From contig JAMSLZ010000007.1 in the NCBI GenBank assembly GCA_026027325.1, positions 1,054,001-1,118,000 of the forward strand: a DNA stretch of 64,000 nt, read 5' to 3'. The notes beneath the pieces are model-generated. The model was not told the DNA's origin, did not search any database, and was given only the letters and a program-made list of their open reading frames with translations. Positions within the stretch are counted from its first letter, which is position 1. The number at the start of each line of letters is the position of its first letter. Of the stretch, positions 48,656-59,434 are shown piece by piece. The position numbers were made by a program, and so were the translations under genes. Origin of the DNA: Actinomucor elegans. Its lineage: Eukaryota > Mucoromycota > Mucoromycetes > Mucorales > Mucoraceae.

Positions 48656-49287
48656 TGTTGTGTTTGCACAGTGAAATAATAAAGAAGACTAAAAAGAGTA
48701 CTTTTTGAGACTGTGCTTTATTAATGTTATATCGAATATAATAAAGACTGTAAAAATAACCAGACTGATAAAACGAATTGATTTATTAAAGCATTAAAAT
48801 GATGAGCTATTTATACAAAATTGAAGTTCGGATTTAACTTGATATTATAGACGATTGAGTTAGTCAAAGACTGCGCTCATGGAGTTAACAAGGATTTATA
48901 GTAATCCATTCTAGTACGACTTTATATTCGGTGATAGATAGTTTATGAAGGTTAGTTGCACTAAGCATTGATTTCCATATATATCTCTTAACCGACGTTA
49001 CAAAGCTGTCAAAGCACAAGCTGAGTATAAGCATTGTCGAACATTGACCTGATTGGTGACGGACACTGAACAAGTCATGTTTACAACAAACAGGGTTTCG
49101 ATCTGGTGTGAAATATTATGAAAAAAAAAGTTTAATTGTATTGAAAAGTAATATAAAAGTTTAATCTTTATAAGTTTTGCATAATTATTGCAATTTCTTA
49201 TTTTTACGTTAATTACCAAACTTTCAAAAATTACAATAAAAAAGTGTTAAACAAAAAAAAATATAATTACAAAAAACACTATTTAAT
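48656..49287. other. Region after the broken gypsy element, unassigned
   Basis: AT-rich DNA where the 3' LTR of the minus-strand gypsy element would be expected. I could not match it to the region right of gag, so no LTR is called. No gene seen. Confidence 0.4.
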
Positions 49288-49715
49288 TTAAAAACTAATT
49301 TTTATTTTTTTTTTATTTTTAACGTTGCTCTTAGCATTGAGCTCACTTAGAAAAACCGGTTCCACCAAAGAGTCAACCAAGTTGTAACTATTGACACGAG
49401 AATTCACCCATCGCTGAAATTGTTCATTCGCCTTAGATACCATTACGTCCGGAACCATGGACTTCACTTCACGATTAAATTGTTTCAACCGGTCACCATT
49501 GACCGCGTGTTTGAGCCTTAGGCTGTTCTTGCCCGTTAAGTAATAAGTACCTGATTTCGCGTTGACCGATAAGACCCTATAAGGTCCTTCCCAGTTGTCC
49601 GCAAACTTGGACCCAGGTGTTGGATTACGCAACAATACTTCTTCACCGACCTCGAATTGCCTTCTGAAAACTACCTTTGCATCATATCGCTCCTTGGCCT
49701 TGGCTTTTCTTGCAT
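49288..49715 (-). pseudogene. Gypsy integrase C-terminal tail
   Basis: Contains R-R-Q-F-E-V-G-E-E-V-L-L-R-N and F-A-D-N-W-E-G-P-Y-R-V, the GPY/F-like module that ends many gypsy integrases, then a basic tail. It is separated from the catalytic part by Merlin 1. Confidence 0.85.
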
Positions 49716-50079
49716 CTGAAATTGGGTGATTACCAAACGAGGTCTCAGATTTAATTTATACTAATAATACATAATATTTTATTTTACACTTCATAGGGAA
49801 ATGCTTAACATTTTTTGTTTTTTAAGCTTTTAATATGACCAATAAATATATCAAAAAGTATTTAAATAATTACTATTACTAATTTCTAAAATAATTCTTT
49901 TTTTCATATTTTTATCATAAATTCTACTTTTTCCTTTATTTTCAATATTTTATTTTGTTTTTCTATTAAAACTATTTAATTTTATATATCAAGTAATAGA
50001 TAATAAAAATATTAATTAAAAATATATAATAACAATAAAATTATATTTAAAATGTTTCTCATATGATGAATATAATGAA

Positions 50080-50231
50080 AATTTATTAGAAATAGATATT
50101 GTGAAGGAAGAAATAAAAAACTTAGAAAATAAAAATTTAATTTAGATAATAATTATCAGCATGATATAAATGTTAAAATTAATGGAATATATATTGAAAA
50201 ATTTAATTTAGAAAATATATTTAAATTATAA
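50080..50231 (+). pseudogene. Possible decayed lysine-rich frame in Merlin 1
   Basis: On the plus strand, converging on the accessory gene, a broken frame reads L-L-E-I-D-I-V-K-E-E-I-K-N-L-E and then, after a one-base shift, H-D-I-N-V-K-I-N-G-I-Y-I-E-K. The composition looks coding, but the DNA is so AT-rich that chance is possible. I found no counterpart in Merlin 2. Confidence 0.3.
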
Positions 50232-50522
50232 TTTAAGTTTTTTCATGATGGGTGCGATTTCATCAAGTATCATATTATTATTATTATCTAATGTTTTTCT
50301 TTTTATACCTTTGTTTTTATCTTTATTATATGTCTTAAATTCATATACTTTTCTTAATCTTTTATTTGAACCATTTTTTTTCATGTAGATTTCATAACAC
50401 CCATCTTTTTGCTTTATTTTGTATTCTGCTAAATCATATTTTTTCATATCTTTTATAATTATACTTCGTTTAATATTGTATTTATATTTATCATCTACAA
50501 TAATATTAAATATTTCATCCAT
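50226..50522 (-). CDS. Small accessory protein of Merlin 1, unknown
   Basis: 98 residues, lysine-rich, starting M-D-E-I-F-N-I-I-V-D-D. It lies about 270 bp downstream of the transposase and in the same direction. It holds N-I-K-R-S-I-I-I-K-D-M-K-K-Y-D, similar to the frames at 44576-44752 and 56005-56265 in the other two Merlin copies. The tail is basic and then acidic. I know no family for it. Its repeated presence next to Merlin transposases argues that it is a real element gene, perhaps DNA-binding. Confidence 0.6.
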   Translation of the reverse strand: MDEIFNIIVDDKYKYNIKRSIIIKDMKKYDLAEYKIKQKDGCYEIYMKKNGSNKRLRKVYEFKTYNKDKNKGIKRKTLDNNNNMILDEIAPIMKKLKL

Positions 50523-50793
50523 TTCTTTTTTATATTATTACTTTTTCAATTTTTTTTATTTTTTTATAATAGATATATTTAATCCCACTCATAATGTAAT
50601 ACCCAATTGTCTCTGATCTATTACATAATCATTGTGTCTTAAATAGGCTAGTTTACTGACTTAGTCAGGTCCTTGTAATAAGAATAATGAATATCAAATA
50701 TGCATTTCACATTTATAACTATCAATATATTTTCTATCATATTTTTAATAAATATAAAAATTCAATTTTTTGCATTTTTTATGTAAATTAAAA

Positions 50794-51675
50794 TTAATCC
50801 TTTAAAAACTTTTTCCATACGTTATACTCTCTATTTTTCTTACGCCATTGATATTCTTTTAAATACAATACTATATCTTTTTTATTTCTATTTCGTGGTA
50901 TTATACTTTGCTTTAAGCCATTCCATGTGCCTTCAATTGTATTTGTATGCACACCTGTATTTGGATCTTTAAAATGCTTTGAATGATTTACAGTTAAATG
51001 TTTGTATCCTATATTTTTCAAGTTATTATACCCTTTCCATAAATCCGTATATATTGTTGTACCTTTTTTTACATATCTTTTTATAATTAAATCAATATTA
51101 TCAACATTTCTTTCTTCAATGGGTAATAAAAACATTTTTTTGTTTTCATTTTTTATTTTATTTTTTAGCATACTTCTTTCGATACCACCAATTACCCAAG
51201 CACCTTCTACCTTATGCCCCTTATTATATTTTCTTTTTGCAATTTTACTTTCATCGATTTCTACAATTTTATTTCTACCTCCAATTTTAATATTTCTGTT
51301 ACCTAACAATTGTTTATTTTTCAAGTATTTTCTGAATATTTTATTGTATGATGACACTGTATTTTTGCTAATTTGCAAACTTGATGCTATAAAGGAAGAA
51401 GGTGCTTTTCCAAGAAAAAGATATAATATGTGTAATTGAGTATTTAAAGGTAAAGTTAAATTATTAAAAATTGTTCCTTTCAATGGTGATATTGCTTTCC
51501 TACATTTATAATATCTACAAACATATAATTTTTTATTTAAGTTTAATTTAGTTTCATGTTCACATTTATTACACTTTATATGTTTATTAACGTAATCATT
51601 ACTAATTAAATATAATAGTGCTTCTTTTTCATCGTCGAATATTTTTTTTAAAGATTTATATGGTTCTATAAACAT
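50794..51675 (-). CDS. Merlin (IS1595/ISXO2-like) transposase
   Basis: 293 residues, open from the ATG at 51675. It aligns from end to end with the broken copy in Merlin 2. A zinc ribbon is at about residues 35-58 (C-N-K-C and C-R-Y-Y-K-C). A helix-turn-helix region follows (S-L-Q-I-S-K-N-T-V-S-S-Y-N). The DDE core shows I-V-E-I-D-E-S-K-I-A-K-R-K-Y-N-K-G-H, then Y-T-D-L-W-K-G-Y and T-N-T-I-E-G-T-W-N-G-L-K. The final part, Y-L-K-E-Y-Q-W-R-K-K-N-R-E-Y, is basic. Its domains are those of the IS1595 group. All catalytic positions and the frame are kept, so the enzyme may be functional. The apparent extension of this frame past 51675 is gypsy sequence read through the junction. Confidence 0.9.
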   Translation of the reverse strand: MFIEPYKSLKKIFDDEKEALLYLISNDYVNKHIKCNKCEHETKLNLNKKLYVCRYYKCRKAISPLKGTIFNNLTLPLNTQLHILYLFLGKAPSSFIASSLQISKNTVSSYNKIFRKYLKNKQLLGNRNIKIGGRNKIVEIDESKIAKRKYNKGHKVEGAWVIGGIERSMLKNKIKNENKKMFLLPIEERNVDNIDLIIKRYVKKGTTIYTDLWKGYNNLKNIGYKHLTVNHSKHFKDPNTGVHTNTIEGTWNGLKQSIIPRNRNKKDIVLYLKEYQWRKKNREYNVWKKFLKD

Positions 51676-51814
51676 CTGCAATTTTATTAAATCCTTTTTA
51701 TTTTTAATTTTAATTTGTAAAAAAAATTCAATTTTTTCATATAACAATAAAATTTGTGGTAGTAGGAGTTTCAATATGGACCTGAGAGTTCCTTTGGGAT
51801 ACATCCCTGAAATT

Positions 51815-52005
51815 TGCCTTGCTTCTTTTCGAGTTTTCTGTAACAACTCTTCTATCAATACTACACGTTCCTTTAATGCTTCTTCTTCTTCTCCTTCGAC
51901 ATAATCTTGACGAGGACTAACCCAGACAGCAGGAGTGACAAATTCATATCCAAACAATAGATAACTTGGGCTATACCCCGTACCAGTATTCGGAGTAGAG
52001 CGTAA
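51815..52005 (-). pseudogene. Gypsy integrase, middle-to-end part
   Basis: Continues the integrase after the solo LTR: T-G-T-G-Y-S-P-S-Y-L-L-F-G-Y-E-F, then an acidic helix and L-L-Q-K-T-R-K-E-A-R. The conserved G-Y-S-P...L-L-F-G motif follows the catalytic domain in gypsy integrases. It is cut by LTR F on one side and Merlin 1 on the other. Confidence 0.85.
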
Positions 52006-52342
52006 TGTCATGAACCAATCATTAGTCCACGTGCTTCCAAGACATCCATGCATCACGTCACGTTACCATGACTCATGTTTCTAGTTTCAGACGCGTAATC
52101 TGAAACCGTGAGATTGTTTCAGTCAGTGAAACAATCACCAATCAGACCCATGTTCCAAGTTGATTAAGTAATCCATGTTTCATCATTGAAAAGGTATAAA
52201 TAAGATCTACATTTGTAGCCATCTTTACCTTTGTCAATTATCCTAGTCTTAACCCTAGTCATATTACTACTCAAATAAACTTACCTTTACCACTTGCACT
52301 TGTCGATATTCTGTCCACGCCTTGTGTAGCCAGTACCTGACA
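52006..52342. repeat. Solo LTR, family F, in the gypsy integrase
   Basis: 337 bp, TGTCATGAACC to TACCTGACA on the plus strand. The duplication CGTAA lies at 52001-52005 and 52343-52347. Orientation of transcription is not known. Confidence 0.92.
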
Positions 52343-52347
52343 CGTAA

Positions 52348-53145
52348 TACCATTAACGCAGCGTCTAGGAAAAGATCCCACTGGTCAATCTTGTCTTCAT
52401 CTCTAGCCAGCTTAGCCAACACCGAAACCAACGACCCGTTCAATCTTTCACACATGCCGTTCGCCTGAGGACGATAACTAGTAGTCATGATATTCTTACA
52501 CCCGATCTTCTTCAAAAAGTGATGGACGTAAGTGGATATGAAGTTAGCACCTCTGTCAGACAAAATATATTGGGGCACACCGAAATTCTTAACCACTTCA
52601 TGGAAATAAAACTCTCCAGTCGTAACCTCATCAATGTCAGGAACAGCCATAGCCACTGGGTAACGAGTAAGATTGCAGATTCCCGTAAGTATATAACGAT
52701 TCCCTTTTGCAGTGACCGATAAAGGCCCTATTGCATCAACACTTAGCGTAAAGAATGGATGACGAGGAGTCTTCACTATAGCACCTGGATTCGACCTGAC
52801 AGCCCTCATCTTAGCACGAAATTGGCAAGTTTCACAACTCTTCACTACAGATTCGACCAATTCACGACCTTCATGGAGCACGTAAAATTTAGCAACCTTG
52901 ATCAGCGTATTTTGTATACCTTGATGTCCTTCGCGATGAACGTCTTGAACCTTCAGCAAAGCATTACCTCCATGTAATAACTCGCGACCAGAAGACCTTT
53001 CAAGCAATCGTCCATCCTCAGCGATCATCAATTTCTTCACTTGATACCTGATCCTTTGACGCACATTAGCGGTAGCATTCTTAGGGTATGAACCATTCAG
53101 TAAGTAGTAGTAGAGAGATAAAAACCACGGGAACGAAATAGCCAT
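52348..53145 (-). pseudogene. Gypsy integrase, zinc-binding and catalytic part
   Basis: Holds the H-H-C-C zinc-binding region (H-R-E-G-H-Q-G-I, C-E-T-C-Q-F) and the D-D-E catalytic residues in S-V-D-A-I-G-P-L, L-S-D-R-G-A-N-F and R-P-Q-A-N-G-M-C-E-R-L. The frame is open here, but the gene is broken at 52342 by LTR F. Confidence 0.92.
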
Positions 53146-53412
53146 AGTAGAGAAACCAAATACAATTAAACAATCTAAGGTAACGGGTATTGTCTAAAGG
53201 GAACCAAGGATAGATTAAAGTAGGTATAACCAGGAATGAGCACAGGATTATAAACCGACAGTGGTTGATAAATTCAAAGAAAAATAAAATTTTATAAACC
53301 AAAACTTAGTTACTTTATTAAATATCTTCTATGTCCAATATATATACTCTAAATATTTTTTTTTTTTTTAAAAAAACTAGCTGTCAAACTAATATGTCTT
53401 CTTGTAATAATG
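53146..53412. other. Non-coding gap between RNase H and integrase
   Basis: AT-rich segment of about 270 bp with stops in the gypsy frame. The integrase frame starts at 53145 with hydrophobic sequence that could belong to the normal spacer. It may be a decayed link or a small insertion. Confidence 0.4.
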
Positions 53413-54957
53413 TTAAACTATCCTAAGAGGCTCCCGATCCATTGAGTTCTTGAAATCCTCAATTGGAATCACTCTAGACAAGGGATCCGCCAGATTCTCG
53501 ACTCCAGCACGAAACAAAATATCAAACTGATAATCTAATACTGCAGCACACCACCTTGACAGTTTTGCCGAATTCTTAGTTGGCCTAAAGATATATACCA
53601 GACTTGAATGATCCGTGATCAAAATGAAACGTCTACCCTTGAGATAATGTTTAAAGTGAGTGATACCCCAAACGACAGCCAAAGCCTCCAAATGATGGAT
53701 ATGATACCGAGTCTCCGGACCACGTAGACCTCTAGAAGCATATGCTACCACACGTTCATTAGATCTTGTTTCACGATCATCACATTGAGAGAGCACTGCA
53801 CCCAGACCGAGATGTGACGCATCCACTGAAAGAACTTGGATCTTTTCACGATCGGGCAAAACCAAAATCGGCGCCGTACAGAGAGCAGTTTTTAACTTCA
53901 GGAAAGCCGTTTCTTCTTCATCACCCCAAATGAAGGGTACCCCTTTACGGGTTAGTCTTGTCAAACAAGCTGCCAAGGAACCGTAACCAGGCACGTACTT
54001 TCGAAAGAAACCAGTAAGACCTAACCAACTTTTGACTGCTGCAACATCCATGCAAGAAGGAAACGTCTTGATTTTTTGAATGTTCCTTTCACCAGGCGAA
54101 GTACCTTGCCTACCAATGATATGACCTAAGTATTCCACGGATTCTTGAGCGAAGAAACACTTCTTTCTTTTCAACTTGAGATTGAATTTCTTGCAGGCTT
54201 CAAACATCAAACGTAAATGTTCCTTGTGTTCTTCCAAAGTACGAGAGTAAACCAGGACGTCATCCAAGAAAACCAGAATAAACTTGCCAATGTACTCAGA
54301 GAAAATACTTGACATGACCTTTTGATATTCAGAACACCCTACAGTAATCCCCATCGGTAAGACCTTAAAGCGATAACACCCGCGCTTACTAACGAATCCA
54401 GTAATTTCAGCAGCTTCTTCGTTCTCCAGACCTAACTGATGATAACCGCTGGTACAATCGCTAGATGTATAATAGCGAGCATTTGCCGTGTAGCCTCCGT
54501 TAATTCCGCAATAGTGCAAGTAGGGAAGTTAGTTTGAACGATCATAGTATTAGCTTTCCTATAATCAATAACTACTCTTTTAGTTCCATCTTTCTTCGGT
54601 ACCAAAAAGCAAGGACTTGTCCAGACACCATTAGACGGTTCAATTAGACCTAATTCGAGCATCTCATCCAGATATTGGTTCAAGATATCTTCGTCTTCCC
54701 AAGAGAGTCTAAAAGGTCTTGTACGAACCGGTACTGCACCATCCTTGAGAGTGATCTTCATCGCATGCCCTTTGATCATTGTTAAGCCAGAAACTTCCGA
54801 GAAACAATGCTTGTATTCTTCGATAACTCCCACCAATTCTTCAGGAACACCCGTAGAAATGTTGTCCGAATTAAATGAGACTTCTTCAACGATCTCATCT
54901 TTTTCTCTACCATCCGGGACTAGACTTTCTTCCAAGGATTCGGTATACTTTTGACTA
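53413..54957 (-). pseudogene. Gypsy reverse transcriptase and RNase H, frameshifted
   Basis: Starts beside Merlin 2. Reverse transcriptase motifs include L-I-E-P-S-N-G-V-W-T-S-P, L-V-P-K-K-D-G-T-K-R-V-V-I-D-Y-R-K-A-N, L-P-M-G-I-T and the catalytic V-F-L-D-D-V-L-V-Y-S. RNase H has L-S-V-D-A-S, L-E-A-L-A and I-T-D-H-S-S-L. A frameshift near 54480 separates the first motifs from the rest, so the enzyme cannot be made as it stands. Confidence 0.92.
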
Positions 54958-55058
54958 GCATCGATCGGAGGTATCCAAAGATAATGTACAGAATTAAGTT
55001 TTAAACTCAGTTAATTAAATTTTTTAAAAAAATTGAATTTTTTTTATAATAAAAATAA

Positions 55059-55935
55059 ATGTTTACAGAACCATATGTAAATTTAAAAGAACTTTTTGAT
55101 AGTGAAGATAAAGCTTTGCTCTATTTAATAGAAAATAATTATGTAAATAAATATGAAAAATGTAGATTTTGCGATAGTGATACTAAACTTTATATAAATA
55201 TAAAAGTATATAAATGTAAAAATTATAAATGTAGAAAATCATTTTCACCATTACGTGGAACCATATTTTCTAAAATGAAATTACCATTAAATATACAATT
55301 ACATCTTTTAAATTATTATATATTAAAAATGCCAAATAGTAGTATTGCTACTACATTAAAAATATCAAATAATACAGTAACAAATTATAATAGAATATTT
55401 AGAAAATATATAAAAGATAAAATTAATTTTAGTAGAAATTTTAAAATTGGTGGTAGAAATAAAATTGTTGAAATAGATGAAACTAAAATAGCCAAAAGAA
55501 AATATAATAAAGGACATATAGTTGAAGGTGGTTGGGTAATTGGAGGCATTGAAAGGAGTATATTAAAAAACAAAATGAAAAATGAAAATAAAAAGATATT
55601 TTTATTACCAATCAAAGAAAGAAATATTAATAATATAGATTTAATTATAAAAAAATATGTTAAAAAAGGTACTACTATATACAGATTGTTGGAAAGGATA
55701 TAATAATTTAAGAAATATAGGATATAAGCATAAAACAGTTAATCATAAAAAATATTTTAAAGATCCAATAACAGGTGTACATACAAATACAATCGAAGGT
55801 ACATGGTGTGCATTAAAACAAAGTATTGTACCAAGAAATAGAACTAAAAAAGATTTAATTTTATATTTGCGAGAATACCATTGGAGAAAAAAAAATCGAG
55901 AATATAATTTATGGAAAATGTTTTTAAAAGATTAA
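55059..55935 (+). pseudogene. Merlin transposase, broken by one frameshift
   Basis: Same domains as the Merlin 1 enzyme: zinc ribbon (C-R-F-C, C-K-N-Y-K-C), E-I-D-E-T-K-I-A-K-R-K-Y, then D-C-W-K-G-Y and T-N-T-I-E-G-T-W. A one-base deletion near 55681 moves the second half out of frame. The copies differ at many positions, so they are not recent duplicates. Confidence 0.9.
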
Positions 55936-56004
55936 AATTTATATAAATAAAAAAAAAATTGAATTTGAATATAAAAATAAATAAATTGATTAATATGAAT
56001 TATC

Positions 56005-56265
56005 ATGTCTGAAATTAATCCATTTTTGAATAAAAAGTTTATAAAAGATTTGAAATGTTCATTTATACCACAACAAATATTTAAAAATAAAAAATATGAT
56101 TTTGATATAATGGATATAGATTTTAAATTAAAAAAAAATGATATTGTTTTAATCACTGTAAAATTAATTAATGGAAAAAAATATGAATATGCATATATAT
56201 TAAAAACTAATAATATAACAGAAAATATAATTAGTGAAAATGATATGATAATTGATAATGATTAA
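56005..56265 (+). CDS. Small accessory protein of Merlin 2, unknown
   Basis: 86 residues, starting M-S-E-I-N-P-F-L-N-K-K. It lies 70 bp after the transposase in the same direction. It contains F-I-K-D-L-K-C-S-F-I and K-Y-D-F-D-I, matching the pattern in the Merlin 1 frame. It remains open although the transposase beside it is broken. No known domain. Confidence 0.55.
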   Translation: MSEINPFLNKKFIKDLKCSFIPQQIFKNKKYDFDIMDIDFKLKKNDIVLITVKLINGKKYEYAYILKTNNITENIISENDMIIDND

Positions 56266-56525
56266 ATTAAATATATATATAATGTCCTTTATATGACAAT
56301 AAACTGTTGGTGGTAGGTGGAATAGAAAATAAATTAAGAATTAAATAATTGGAGGAATTTATGGGATTCAACATGGCCATATAGACACAAATATTATATT
56401 TTTAAAATTTAACATTTTTAAAATGATATTTTTGGTAATATAATCCATTTTTTAAAATATAAAAATATATAATCACATGATCACAATAATCTTGTACACT
56501 ATCTTGATAATGAACCGCATCGATC

Positions 56526-57490
56526 ATATATACCTGTTTACTTGTAACGGGCACTTCAGGTACAATCGGTATATGCGTAGTGAAACCTTGGAGTTTAACC
56601 ATCCCTTTAGTAGAAGGAATTCTAATAGTAGAATCCACCAAATTGAGCTCGATACCATAAGCTTGAAACCAGGGTACACCCAATAAACAGAGCTTATCAT
56701 CACCACCATCTTGAATACACATATGGTCCGGTCTAAGTTTTCCAGCTACCTTTACAGGCACATCCATTACGATTTCACTTCTTGAGGTGGCCTTCTTATT
56801 GTCAAACCCCACTAGATTCAAACTATCCCCGTTAGGTACCAAACCCAATGAGTCTGCCAGTTTTTTGCTTATAACCGATATGCTTGCACCGCTGTCAAAA
56901 CAAGCTACCACCGGTTTCCCGCAAATTTCAATGACACCACGCATAGGCGAGCTAATTTTCATGCGATTCAAATTATATGGATATCGGTAGACAGATTCAA
57001 CATCGCTAAACTCCAAATCGCTATCATCAATGTAATCAGATTCAACAGTAGAAATCTCTGAATAATCAGAATCATAATTTGACGAATCACCGCCGGAATC
57101 GTAAGCACCTTCATCCTGGTCTACTACATTAACCACCATAGGATCATTAACACCACCGCTAGCCATATTCATACCAGCCAAATGCCTTTTTGTTCTTTTT
57201 GGCCTTTGAATACGTAAATCTCTTAACCCATCAGTAAGATCTCGGCCAGCGTCTTTGTCAATAGCAATCCAATCCAGTAGTGAGAGTCCAGAATCCGTCT
57301 TGCCAAGCTTATCCCAAATGTTTAATCTTGAAGTTTTAACCGATAATCGCCTTGGTTTGCCTCTTTTTTTTCTTTTCACAGAGGGTGGAGTAACCTCCAT
57401 AGAAGTAAAGTCTTGTAATAGCATCGGTGGAGCCACGGCTACTGCCTTTCCCTTGTCACGCCTATCCACTCGTTTTGCAAGCGGTTGAAC
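56526..57490 (-). pseudogene. Gypsy gag C-terminal part and aspartic protease
   Basis: Basic and then acidic linker followed by a retropepsin domain with the catalytic motif A-C-F-D-S-G-A-S-I-S-V-I and the later L-L-G-V-P-W-F. The frame continues a few residues into Merlin 2, which is an artefact of insertion. Its upstream end is the TA site of the Tc1 insertion. Confidence 0.9.
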
Positions 57491-57891
57491 TACTGTATGC
57501 GAAAAAAGGGTTTCAATGTTTTATAAATTAATCTTTTTCTCTTCATATAGCTGTCTAAAATAAAACTATGCAGTTGATGTTAGTATCAATAGAGAGCTAA
57601 AACTTTGGACTTTTTTTCTATAGGTTTTCCTTTATTGCGAACTCTATTTAACACTACGGAGCTAAGGCGAATTTGAGAAATTTTGATTTTTTGATTTTTC
57701 AAAATTCGTCATTACTTAGCGTCGCATAAAATTGTTTTAAATTGAGCTATCGAAGAAATTTAAAACATGTTCCAAAACAATGGGACGTTCTTTATGAATA
57801 GGAAAATTAAAATAAAGAGTAAAAGAAGCTGGCTCTTCCTGTCCAAATTGAATATTTTCATCACTTTTTTTTTTATAAAAAAATTAACATC

Positions 57892-59434
57892 ATGGTTCGT
57901 TCTATTACTAAAGATAAGCAAGACACTCTCAAGTCACTGTTGTCAACAGGCACTCCATACTCAAGAATTCAGAAACAACTACCAAATATTTCTCTAGCCA
58001 CTATTAGTAGATATAAAGCAAAGTTTTTTCCTATTACGAAGCTTGCTATCACTGGAAGGCCATGTTCAGTAAGCAATGCAACAAAGAAATACATTCGAAA
58101 TAAGATGAAAACCGGTCAATTCAAATCACCACAAGATATAAAGGCTTATCTTATTTCAGTTGGAATTAATATGACAATCAGGAATGTTGTAAACGCTCAT
58201 GATTATATCAGTAAAGAAGAGGTTGTATAGGCTTTGGTAGCCATATGCCCACCTTTATGAATAGCTTGAAGATGTAACTCATTATTACCCGAATCCAGAA
58301 TATGAACAACTGTGTAATTATTACGCTTTATTATAAAACAAGAAATAGCAGTAAAAAGACAAATTCCTAATCGAGTGTTATGCCGAGATAAAATGCTTAC
58401 CTTTATTTACAGTCCGATATGGTACCGCCAGTATGTCGGCCATCATCATCATCTTGGAATATCAGCAAGTCACTATGAGCCGCGCAGTCAACAAGCTACT
58501 AGCTTACGTATACCCATAATATCATTAGTCAACCGCAGCAAGCTGAAAAGTATAAAAGGACGAGCTCTTAGCTGATTAGAAAAAGATTGATTCAAAAATT
58601 TAATTTTGGAAATAAAAAAGACTTACCACAGTTTTGATATTATTCTTCTGTTCTTCTATTATAATCCTCTTCCTATCCACGTACACAACAAGGAACATTC
58701 AGTTAATGCTTCATTCTATGGGCTTCAAAGCAAATAGAAAGCAGGAGTCTGATTTCATCTCCGAAAGCAATAGAAAAAAGCGACTTGCGTGGGCTAAACA
58801 ACATAGCGTTTTAGCCAAGGACAACTGGCGTAAGTGGATATTTTCAGACAAAACAAAGGTTAACATTTGGGCTTCAGACGGTATTAAGTACTATTGGTCT
58901 CAGCTAAATGATGTTGTTCGCCCTCACTATTTAGATCTCCAAATTCAGTAGGAAGGGGGTAGTGTCATGTTTTGGACTTGTATAACAGCGAAAGGCCCTG
59001 GTTATGGTACTACAATCATTGAAGGCTCGATAAATTCATCTTTGTACGTTGAAATACTTCAGTCATCACTTAAAGATACCTTAGACTATTATGAGTTGGA
59101 TTCAAAACATGTTCGTTTTCAACGAGACAAGGCCACTCCTCATAGATCAACTATTGCTAAAAAGTTGTTTCCCAAAAACAAGTTCAATGTGGACCAAATT
59201 TATAACTGGCCACCACAAAGCCCGGATTTGAACCCAATTGAACATATATGGCACCAATTGAAAAACCGTTTGGGACAGTACCCAAGTAAACCTCATACTG
59301 TAGAAGAACTAGAAAAGAGGATCAATATAGAGTGGTATAAATTTACTAAGGAGGACTGCCCGAAATATATTGATAGCATGCCTGGTAGAATTGAAGCTGT
59401 TATAAAAAGTAAAGGTCAACAAACAAATTATTAA
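57892..59434 (+). pseudogene. Tc1 transposase (DD34E type), copy 2, interrupted
   Basis: Helix-turn-helix region, then the catalytic positions F-S-D-K-T-K-V-N-I-W, R-D-K-A-T-P-H and D-L-N-P-I-E-H-I-W. The coding sequence is cut by the solo LTR at 58185-58690 and has a TAG between Q and E just before G-G-S-V-M-F-W (58949). Copy 1 has the same TAG triplet at the same place. Confidence 0.9.
58185..58690 (+). repeat. Solo LTR, family B, in the Tc1 transposase
   Basis: 506 bp from TGTTGTAAACGCTC to CACGTACACAACA, with the duplication AGGAA (58180-58184 and 58691-58695). Confidence 0.93.

Larger units (their letters stand above)
49724..51806 (-). mobile_element. Merlin 1, AT-rich IS1595/ISXO2-like element with two genes
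   Basis: 2083 bp, flanked by the 8-bp duplication CTGAAATT (49716-49723 and 51807-51814), the length typical of Merlin. The ends are imperfect inverted repeats: GGGTGATTACCAAACGA at 49724, and GGATGTATCCCAAAGGA read inward from 51806, 12 of 17 identical. Base composition is far more AT-rich than the neighbouring fungal genes. It carries a full-length transposase and a small second gene in the same direction. Confidence 0.9.
54967..56516 (+). mobile_element. Merlin 2, AT-rich IS1595/ISXO2-like element with two genes
   Basis: 1550 bp with the 9-bp duplication GCATCGATC (54958-54966 and 56517-56525). The left end is GGAGGTATCCAAAGATAATG. The right end, read inward, is GGTTCATTATCAAGATAGTG; the inner parts AAGATAATGTACA and AAGATAGTGTACA differ by one base. 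Very AT-rich. The gene order equals Merlin 1 in the opposite orientation. Confidence 0.9.

Noticed and set aside
51002..51439. 145-codon frame opposite the Merlin transposase
   Set aside because: Hydrophobic antisense shadow of AT-rich lysine/asparagine codons.
51675..52056. Apparent N-terminal extension of the Merlin transposase
   Set aside because: It is gypsy integrase sequence and part of LTR F read through the insertion junction; the TSD at 51807 marks the true element border.
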